Below, in pieces: positions 58,987 to 64,000 of a stretch of DNA of 64,000 nt. A program made the translations under genes and the position numbers. The notes beneath the pieces are model-generated. The model was not told where the DNA came from, did not search any database, and saw nothing but the letters and a program-made list of their open reading frames with translations. Source of the DNA: Hydrogenophaga sp. (lineage in GTDB: Bacteria; Pseudomonadota; Gammaproteobacteria; Burkholderiales; Burkholderiaceae_C); assembly GCF_025699295.1 (NCBI RefSeq), contig NZ_JAILWB010000012.1, positions 62,001 through 126,000 of the forward strand, read 5' to 3'. Every line of letters starts with the position of its first letter. Position 1 is the first letter of the stretch.

Positions 58987-59472
58987 CTAGTACCCCTCGA
59001 AGATACCCTTAGCCAAATTCAGACCAACACTTAGGTCATCTGTGATATAGCTAAAGGTTTCACGGAGCATCGGGTGGTTACGATGGATGTTGTCTTCTTC
59101 GATCACCACGATAATTGGTTTACCTTGAAGATATGCCCAAGCAATTTCCATCACGGTGCCAATCGACACTCGCTTGGCACCCAGGAAATTGACAAGCAAC
59201 ACACTACAATTGAGTGCATCGAACTTGTCACGAGCCAGGATGCCACGGGCCGTACTCATGGGATCGTCTTTGAAGTAGGCTTCTTGCTTACAGAAATCCA
59301 TTTCGCCAGCGATCTCTGCGTTGGCCAGGATGTATTCCTTGCCTCGCTGTGGAGACATGGCTTTGATACCTTTGACCGCAAGCTCTTGCTGAGCAAGCTG
59401 ACGCCACTCGATACCTTCCTGGAATGAAAGCCCGTCAATCGGGCCTGCTAGATAGACTGTTTTGTGAACCAT
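58987..59472 (-). CDS. nucleoside 2-deoxyribosyltransferase-like protein
   Basis: 161 residues from ATG 59472, with GAGG ribosome site. VYLAGPIDGLSFQEGIEWRQLA at the N-terminus, FDALNCSVLLVNFLGAKRVSIGTVMEIAWAYLQGKPIIVVI with the conserved S-x-G-T-x-x-E catalytic segment, and NHPM near the end match the nucleoside 2-deoxyribosyltransferase/DUF4406 fold. It may exchange or cleave deoxynucleosides in salvage. Confidence 0.82.
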   Translation of the reverse strand: MVHKTVYLAGPIDGLSFQEGIEWRQLAQQELAVKGIKAMSPQRGKEYILANAEIAGEMDFCKQEAYFKDDPMSTARGILARDKFDALNCSVLLVNFLGAKRVSIGTVMEIAWAYLQGKPIIVVIEEDNIHRNHPMLRETFSYITDDLSVGLNLAKGIFEGY

Positions 59473-60653
59473 TATGCAACCTCCACGGTACGTGGTCCTG
59501 CTTCGCTCTGGACGGTTTCCAGTACGAGTTTCCATACCCTATCCTCGATGTCTTTGTCATCCAGGAGGGCGAACACGAAGCCAGTCTCCATGTTCGGTAC
59601 GTTGGCAATCACCCACTCGGCATACGCCTTACGCGGCTGGTTGATTCCAACCTCTTTCAAGAGGTTGTTGTAGTTGGTGTAAGCACGTCCAAGGAAGTCG
59701 TTGTAGATGCCCTGTACGTGAGCACGAACATCATCGAAGTCCTTAGCGATTTCCTTCGGTAGCTGTGATACGGTCGTGCCGTATTCCTTGCCACGGATAA
59801 GCTCCACTACCCCCTTCGGGGATAGGTGATTGAGGAGACGGTGGATACGTAGATACACCGGGCTCTTGACCTTGACACGGAATCCGTTGCCGAAACGACA
59901 TACGTATCCCTCGTGGTTGTCCTCGAACGGAACCTCACCACGGATATCGATGTCGTAACGCTCCGGACGACGGAAGCCGCATAGTTCCGCGATCATGTCC
60001 ACACGACGCGGGTGCCACTCTTCGCCATTGTGTTCGAAGATGGCCAGGAGCACTAGCTCTCTCGCACCGTGGTAGTCCACGACGATACGGTTTTCCGGGT
60101 AGATGATCTCAAATACCGGAGTACAATCAGTCGGCAAGTGCTCTAGCTCGTACAGCGGACGACGGTAATGGTCGCCAGCGAACGGAACCTCTGCCTCACG
60201 CTCATGGAGAATACGAGTACCCTCAAGAGCCTGCTCTGACTCCATACTACCCGGCGTAGCAAGACGCCACATCGGTAGCGGTGGGTGATACGTTGCATCA
60301 GTACGGATCGGTAGCTCCACGTCTTCGCTCGGCCCCTTGGTGCCGAAATACCCCGTGCCGCAGGATCCGTCGAGCTTTTCGAAGATCTCTACGCCCTCGT
60401 CCCACGGTAGGTTCTGCCGCTCCGTCTCTGCACGCTCATGCAGGTTGAAGAACTTGGAGAACGGACGAGCTACGACAGTGCCGTCCACGTCGAAGATGAT
60501 CCCACGGGCCTGACGGTTCACGTCATTCCATAGGTCTTTGATGTGGGTTTCCTGCGTGTACTTGAAGATAGAAAGGGAGCCCGACTGCATCACAGTTACG
60601 CGACCAGCTTCTACCTCTTTCCAGAGCTTGTTTAGTAGGATCGGATCTTTCAT
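59472..60653 (-). CDS. T4 Rnl1-type RNA ligase
   Basis: 393 residues from ATG 60653 (ATGA overlap). IFEKLDGSCG with the nucleotidyl lysine K93 is motif I, NRQARGIIFDVDGTVVARPFSKFFNLHE is the upstream Rnl1 pattern, VFEIIYPENRIVVDY is motif IV-like, and YVCRFGNGFRVKVKSPVYLR is motif V. Length matches Rnl1. The ligase would repair tRNA cleaved by host anticodon nucleases together with the CCA-adding enzyme nearby. Confidence 0.9.
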   Translation of the reverse strand: MKDPILLNKLWKEVEAGRVTVMQSGSLSIFKYTQETHIKDLWNDVNRQARGIIFDVDGTVVARPFSKFFNLHERAETERQNLPWDEGVEIFEKLDGSCGTGYFGTKGPSEDVELPIRTDATYHPPLPMWRLATPGSMESEQALEGTRILHEREAEVPFAGDHYRRPLYELEHLPTDCTPVFEIIYPENRIVVDYHGARELVLLAIFEHNGEEWHPRRVDMIAELCGFRRPERYDIDIRGEVPFEDNHEGYVCRFGNGFRVKVKSPVYLRIHRLLNHLSPKGVVELIRGKEYGTTVSQLPKEIAKDFDDVRAHVQGIYNDFLGRAYTNYNNLLKEVGINQPRKAYAEWVIANVPNMETGFVFALLDDKDIEDRVWKLVLETVQSEAGPRTVEVA

Positions 60654-60898
60654 CGGGGACCGGGGGCAAAGCCGGTGAACTTCTCGCCATCGTGGCAGAG
60701 TTCGTCCACTAGGCCCATTGTATCTTCGTAGTATACTCTCTTCTCGGGCGAAAGCAAACCCTTTTCTCGCAAATCTTCGATCACCAACTCTGCTGCATTT
60801 GTGATAGACATGCAGCCGTGCTCGTCGCACCGATCAGTGAGTAGGATTTTGTTAGGACGATCCCTAACGATGTCGTAAGCGAATTTTCTCATGGCCAT
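60650..60898 (-). CDS. hypothetical protein upstream of RNA ligase
   Basis: 82 residues from ATG 60898 or 80 from ATG 60892, the latter giving an ATGA overlap with the preceding stop. KFAYDIVRDRPNKILL, DEHGCMSITNAAELVIEDL and GLVDELCHDG show a small alpha/beta protein without recognised motif. Start uncertain. Confidence 0.55.
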   Translation of the reverse strand: MAMRKFAYDIVRDRPNKILLTDRCDEHGCMSITNAAELVIEDLREKGLLSPEKRVYYEDTMGLVDELCHDGEKFTGFAPGPR

Positions 60899-61137
60899 AG
60901 GCAAATGATCTTCGGGAAGTTCTCTCGTTCGCCGGGCTCCAAGCAACAGTCATCGTCGGAGTGAGCATCACTGTAGTATTGCTCGACGTTCCAGTTATCG
61001 ATGTCGTCGGGCTCAACGGTGCCAGTCTCAACACCCTCCAGCCAGTGATAACCGTTTCCCTCGGGGTCTCGGCTGAGGATCACCTTGGAGTCTTGCGGCA
61101 ACTTCTGTAGCTCTGCAATCAGTTCGGCAACGTTCAT
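60889..61137 (-). CDS. conserved phage hypothetical protein
   Basis: 82 residues. MNVAELIAELQKLPQDSKVILSRDPEGNGYHWL is a small alpha/beta domain found in many phage genomes (LIxxLxxlPxdxxVxlsxDxEGN) and the rest is acidic. Function unknown. Confidence 0.7.
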   Translation of the reverse strand: MNVAELIAELQKLPQDSKVILSRDPEGNGYHWLEGVETGTVEPDDIDNWNVEQYYSDAHSDDDCCLEPGERENFPKIICLWP

Positions 61138-61421
61138 GACTTCTTTGTATTTCTCTTTTTCGGGGGAGCCTCTGGCTCCTCCTCAGTCGGATCGGGGTCC
61201 ACCCACTCGATACTACCTGCTCCACTATGGCCATGCACAGCGAGAAAGGTTTTGAGATTTGAAAAGGTGCCGAAGCTGGCCGTGTGACTGAGCCACCGGA
61301 CAACGACACTTCCGTCAGTAAATTCGACGCCTTCGGCCACGATGCCCGTACCGCTGACGCCTGAAACGTCTTCGGTACGGACAAAGTGAAAGCGTCTGAT
61401 ACTAGGTTGAGTAGCATTCAT
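61134..61421 (-). CDS. conserved hypothetical protein (actinobacteriophage-type family)
   Basis: 95 residues from ATG 61421. The core FVRTEDVSGVSGTGIVAEGVEF then FTDGSVVVRWL, FSNLKTFLAVHGHSG and IEWVD matches a small beta protein family that I associate with actinobacteriophages, with a Lys-rich tail (KKRNTKKS). Function unknown. Confidence 0.6.
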   Translation of the reverse strand: MNATQPSIRRFHFVRTEDVSGVSGTGIVAEGVEFTDGSVVVRWLSHTASFGTFSNLKTFLAVHGHSGAGSIEWVDPDPTEEEPEAPPKKRNTKKS

Positions 61422-61422
61422 A

Positions 61423-62682
61423 TCAGATACCGGCAAGCTTCAAGGCTCTGGCCCTGGCCTGCTCCATCTTTTGAGCGATCACACGACCGTCCTTTAGGTT
61501 AGCGAATTGGTGACCCTTCACCGTGCGGAGAACCGCAGCAGCTTCAAGAAGTGCATCACCCTGTTCGTAAGCGGCGTCCGCATGAAGGGGGCCTCGCCCC
61601 CGTGCGTCTGCCTTGGAGGCGAGAACAACACGACGAGCCAGCAGGTCTCCCTGAGCGGCACCCAGCCTCATGAGCAGGCGTACCTTCTTGACAGGCTTCA
61701 AATCGTTGAATCTATGGACGTTCAGATGATCCTTTGAGGTCGCAGCAGCTACCTTACGATGCGGGTTCGGAACGTGCAGTCGGTCACACATTGCGTGAAC
61801 CAGCGGCACACCGAGAGCTTCGTGATTGTAGTGATGCGGCAGATTGTCGTCGGGCGTTACGGCCTTACCCAAATCGTGCGTCAACGCGGCGAACATCGCC
61901 TCGTCGTCACCACCGAGTTCGGCAGCACGGTCAACGACCTCCAGCGTATGCACGTAGGCATCGCCTTCCGGGTGGTACTTCTCAGGTTGGATACGACCCT
62001 TGAGGGCCGCGATCTCCGGGAGAACGATCTCCAGGGCACCAAGTCTATCCAGACCGTCGATGAACCTTGATGGCTGACGAGTACGGAGAGCCTTTTCAAG
62101 CTCGCCCCACAGTCTTTCCCCCGGTTCATCGACAAGCTCCGCTAGGGCCGGTTCGGCCACAGCGATAAGCTCGTCCGTGATATCCATATCCAATTGAGCA
62201 GAGAACCTTGCGGCACGCAAGATACGTACCGGATCTTCCCCGAAGTGCGGTCCCACAGGACGCAGAACACGGGCTTCCAGGTCCTTAGCACCACCGTACG
62301 GATCGATGATCTTATCCGTGAACGGATCGAGAGCCATCGCGTTGATCGTGAGGTCACGACGCACAAGGTCTTGCTCAAGCGTCACACCCTCGGTTTCACA
62401 GGCGAATCCCTTATGTCCGAGAGCAACCTTGCTTTCCGACCGTGCTACGGCAACCTCGACGCCATCGACAATCAGCACAGGAAATTGCTTTCCAACTGCA
62501 TCGGTCCACGACATTCCAAGGGCTACCGCCAGCTTGTTGATGGGCAAGCCGACCACCACGATATCCACGTCCTTAGGCTGACGCCCCAGGAGTAGATCTC
62601 GCACGTAGCCGCCCACAACATAGGGCTGGCCGCCAGCGTCCTTGATCCGCTGGCACAACGGTAGGTGTCTTTGGTGTCTCAT
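61423..62682 (-). CDS. cca: CCA-adding tRNA nucleotidyltransferase with HD domain
   Basis: 419 residues. PYVVGGYVRDLLLGRQPKDVDIVVV is the nucleotidyltransferase site (GG-x-x-RD, D-x-D), RRDLTINAMALD is the conserved C-motif, and ALTHDLGKA is the HD motif. Length is that of bacterial poly(A)/CCA polymerases with HD. It would rebuild the 3' CCA of tRNAs. A promoter with a hairpin-forming spacer lies directly upstream. Confidence 0.93.
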   Translation of the reverse strand: MRHQRHLPLCQRIKDAGGQPYVVGGYVRDLLLGRQPKDVDIVVVGLPINKLAVALGMSWTDAVGKQFPVLIVDGVEVAVARSESKVALGHKGFACETEGVTLEQDLVRRDLTINAMALDPFTDKIIDPYGGAKDLEARVLRPVGPHFGEDPVRILRAARFSAQLDMDITDELIAVAEPALAELVDEPGERLWGELEKALRTRQPSRFIDGLDRLGALEIVLPEIAALKGRIQPEKYHPEGDAYVHTLEVVDRAAELGGDDEAMFAALTHDLGKAVTPDDNLPHHYNHEALGVPLVHAMCDRLHVPNPHRKVAAATSKDHLNVHRFNDLKPVKKVRLLMRLGAAQGDLLARRVVLASKADARGRGPLHADAAYEQGDALLEAAAVLRTVKGHQFANLKDGRVIAQKMEQARARALKLAGI

Positions 62683-62691
62683 GACGCCGAT

Positions 62692-62719
62692 AGTATAGCA
62701 CCCATTAGGTGCTAGTCAA
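62692..62719 (-). promoter_or_regulatory. sigma70 promoter of cca
   Basis: TTGACT (minus complement of 62714-62719) and TATACT (62692-62697) are 16 bases apart. Nine bases lie between the -10 and ATG 62682, so the leader would be at most a few bases. Confidence 0.75.
62697..62713 (-). repeat. inverted repeat between -35 and -10 of cca promoter
   Basis: AGCACC (62697-62702) and GGTGCT (62708-62713) with a five-base spacer fill the gap between -35 and -10, a typical location for a repressor operator. It is specific to this promoter and absent from the others. Confidence 0.5.
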
Positions 62720-62720
62720 G

Positions 62721-63092
62721 CTACTTCTCTTCGAATCTGTTACACTGGTCTACTTTCGAGACCAGGATCGGGGGAGAGTTCTCAATCCCAGCCGGTCGCC
62801 AGTAACAGATGGTTTTGATACGTTCGTGTTCAACTGTGTGCTCAATCAACTCGGGACCATCTTCGTCGCCACCCACTTCGTCGCCTTCGGTGAAGGGGGC
62901 GTCTTCGAATAGACCAAAGCCTTCGACGCCCTGCTGCGGGGGCGGCATCATCCCTGGCGGCATTCCCATACCACGCATATTGATATGCTGGATGCGTTCA
63001 GTCTCGGACTCTTTTACGCAGACCCCGAACTTGCATTTCCAACAGAGGCTACACTCTGCATTCAGGCTCTCGTCTTGTTTGTCGTCGTTCAT
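62721..63092 (-). CDS. Cys-rich hypothetical protein
   Basis: 123 residues. C-SLCWKC and FGVC near the N-terminus could bind zinc or an Fe-S cluster. The middle is Met/Gly/Pro-rich (MRGMGMPPGMMPPPQQG). ATGA overlap with the kinase gene; the cca promoter starts right after its stop. Confidence 0.6.
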   Translation of the reverse strand: MNDDKQDESLNAECSLCWKCKFGVCVKESETERIQHINMRGMGMPPGMMPPPQQGVEGFGLFEDAPFTEGDEVGGDEDGPELIEHTVEHERIKTICYWRPAGIENSPPILVSKVDQCNRFEEK

Positions 63093-63565
63093 GCTTGGAA
63101 AACTGACAAGTCAGTCCATTCGGTTTCACGGTCGGTCGGTTGATACTGTCTAACGTGACGCCTGATAACGTCTAGAGGGACACTATGCTTGTTACGCTCA
63201 AAAAGAGTATCAGCATCCCAAGGACCAGGAGTACGGATGATCTCCACTTCATAGTCGTAAACCTCTGCGAGTTCAAGGTAGGCTTCCATTTCCCATTGGG
63301 CAATGAAGGTGTTGGCGACGATCACAAGGTTGGTGCCGTGGAGCATACTCCTCTCGGCCTGCAACTGATTCCACCTGTGGGCGTCCTTGAGTTTCGTCAA
63401 CTGAAAATGGTAGTTGCCCTGGAGATCGGTCCAAAATTGATCGGTTTCGTGGAACGCATGAGTCAGCGTCGTGTTGAGACCTTCGGCAGCCTCGCGGACC
63501 ATATGAGCAGAGATCGTGCTTTTGCCCGTCCCACTCGGTCCCCTCATGAGGATAAGTTTTCGCAT
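63089..63565 (-). CDS. N4BP2-like P-loop kinase (AAA_33)
   Basis: 158 residues from ATG 63565. MRGPSGTGKST (P-loop G9-T17), HETDQFWTDLQGNYHFQ, KLKDAHRWNQLQAERSM and LVIVANTFIAQWEMEAYLELAEVYDYEVEII follow the order of N4BP2L/polynucleotide kinase-like AAA_33 kinases (S/TD-x-F ... AH ... V-x-NT ... WE). The usual D of VDNTNT is Ala here. It may phosphorylate RNA 5' ends with the RNA ligase; a DNA-base or small-molecule kinase is also possible. Confidence 0.75.
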   Translation of the reverse strand: MRKLILMRGPSGTGKSTISAHMVREAAEGLNTTLTHAFHETDQFWTDLQGNYHFQLTKLKDAHRWNQLQAERSMLHGTNLVIVANTFIAQWEMEAYLELAEVYDYEVEIIRTPGPWDADTLFERNKHSVPLDVIRRHVRQYQPTDRETEWTDLSVFQA

Positions 63566-63574
63566 GGTACTCCC

Positions 63575-63602
63575 ATTATACAACGAGGGCGGGACAAGTC
63601 AA
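63575..63602 (-). promoter_or_regulatory. sigma70 promoter of the kinase gene
   Basis: TTGACT (minus complement of 63597-63602) and TATAAT (63575-63580) are 16 bases apart. Nine bases separate the -10 from ATG 63565. The -35 lies in the loop of the hairpin at 63584-63614. Confidence 0.8.
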
Positions 63603-63614
63603 GCCCCGCCCTCG
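63584..63614. terminator. hairpin between ssb and kinase gene
   Basis: A perfect 10-bp GC-rich stem (63584-63593 with 63605-63614), 11-base loop. It follows the ssb stop on the minus strand by about 22 bases. On the plus strand it is followed by ATTTCTTTT, on the minus strand by TTGTATAAT, so termination may work in either direction but the T-run is weak on the minus strand. Confidence 0.6.
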
Positions 63615-63636
63615 ATTTCTTTTGTCAGGATCGGGA

Positions 63637-64000
63637 CTAAAAGAGCTTCTCGCCCTCGCCACCCTCGGCAGCCGCGACCGGCTCGCCTTCGCTGCCACCG
63701 CCCGAAGCGGCTTCGGCGTCCGCAGCAGCTTCGCCGCCACCACCGTTGCCGACGAAGAAGAAGCCATTGACGTTTTCAAGTCGAACTTCGAGCTTGGTAC
63801 GCTTGTTGCCTTCCTTGTCTTCCCACGAGTTCGGGATAAGCATACCACGGATGATGACTTGCTTGCCCTTGCTCAGATGCTTGCCGATGACAGCGGCTTG
63901 GTTGCCGAAGCCAACGCAGTCCACGAACGTCGTAGTACGACGATCACCGAAGCCGTTGTTGACAGCGATGGCAAATCGCACGACATTGTTTTCCTCACCC
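63637..64000 (-). CDS. ssb: single-stranded DNA-binding protein SSB, 5' part outside window
   Basis: The open frame continues past 64000, so only the C-terminal part (about 120 residues) is seen. GEENNVVRFAIAVNNGFGDRRTTTFVDCVGFGNQAAVIGKHLSKGKQVIIRGML is a textbook SSB OB fold. The tail is Gly/Ala/Glu-rich and ends GEKLF, in place of the common DDDIPF. The GTG at 63981 is internal to the frame and should not be taken as the start. Confidence 0.93.
   Translation of the reverse strand, partial: GEENNVVRFAIAVNNGFGDRRTTTFVDCVGFGNQAAVIGKHLSKGKQVIIRGMLIPNSWEDKEGNKRTKLEVRLENVNGFFFVGNGGGGEAAADAEAASGGGSEGEPVAAAEGGEGEKLF

Noticed and set aside
63637..63981. SSB as a complete gene with GTG start at 63981
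   Set aside because: The SSB reading frame with conserved sequence continues upstream to base 64000; the gene is cut by the window edge.
1..64000. tRNA genes, integrase, insertion sequences, CRISPR arrays
   Set aside because: Intergenic space is almost absent and I saw no cloverleaf with CCA end, recombinase motif, terminal repeats or regularly spaced repeats. A tRNA search program could confirm.

Overview
The window is a gene-dense stretch of a large, lytic-type double-stranded DNA phage genome. Almost every base is coding, stops and starts commonly overlap by 1-40 bases (ATGA, TAATG and ATGGCTAA-type junctions), and functionally matched phage modules follow one another. There is no ribosomal RNA, no integrase, no insertion sequence and no CRISPR array, and I found no tRNA gene. 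Terminase, portal, major capsid and endolysin genes are not here, so this is only part of the genome. The host cannot be read directly. A Lsr2-like/zinc-ribbon protein, a conserved small-protein family I associate with actinobacteriophages, ThyX, a monomeric B12-dependent RNR and apparently leaderless promoters fit a high-GC Gram-positive (actinobacterial) or Deinococcus-like host. That is inference.

Plus-strand arm. Bases 34-705 end a structural module, closed by a strong terminator (733-763). A sigma70-like promoter (766-793) then opens a replication operon: RecA-like recombinase, PD-(D/E)XK nuclease, DnaB-type helicase, zinc/Toprim primase, Cas4-like nuclease, ClpP-like protease, DNA polymerase III alpha, an SSB-like protein and a sigma factor (to 12661). 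From 12658 to 32434 lies an exceptional 20-kb surface-sugar cluster. It holds about ten glycosyltransferases, four methyltransferases, a sulfotransferase-like protein, a type II phosphomannose-isomerase-like cupin, GMP reductase, and the GDP-mannose dehydratase/GDP-fucose synthase pair. Bases 32446-39837 hold DNA-binding proteins, a possible annealing protein and nucleotide metabolism: MazG-like, FAD oxidoreductase, RTPR-type RNR and ThyX. A 14-bp-stem terminator (39864-39895) separates this from a virion/tail-fibre module (39950-47179), which includes a tandem duplication and shared beta-domains, and from a small membrane protein.

A bidirectional terminator at 47525-47547 marks convergence. 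Everything from 47567 to 64000 is on the minus strand. It encodes a lipoprotein, Lsr2-like protein, PhoH, the N-terminal methionine excision pair (peptide deformylase plus methionine aminopeptidase), family 4 uracil-DNA glycosylase, a YhaM-like OB/HD protein with a damaged HD motif, a second sigma factor, a Rad50/SbcC-like ATPase, DnaQ-type exonuclease, dNMP kinase, nucleoside deoxyribosyltransferase-like protein, Rnl1-type RNA ligase, CCA-adding enzyme, an N4BP2-like P-loop kinase and a second SSB that runs off the end of the window.

Together the genes describe a phage that brings its own replisome, dNTP supply, RNA repair, transcriptional reprogramming (two sigma factors) and an elaborate glycan-decorating pathway. 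The most striking items are the glycan cluster, a recurring -10-to-start-codon spacing of 6-9 bases that predicts leaderless transcripts, and several conserved enzymes with altered catalytic motifs.
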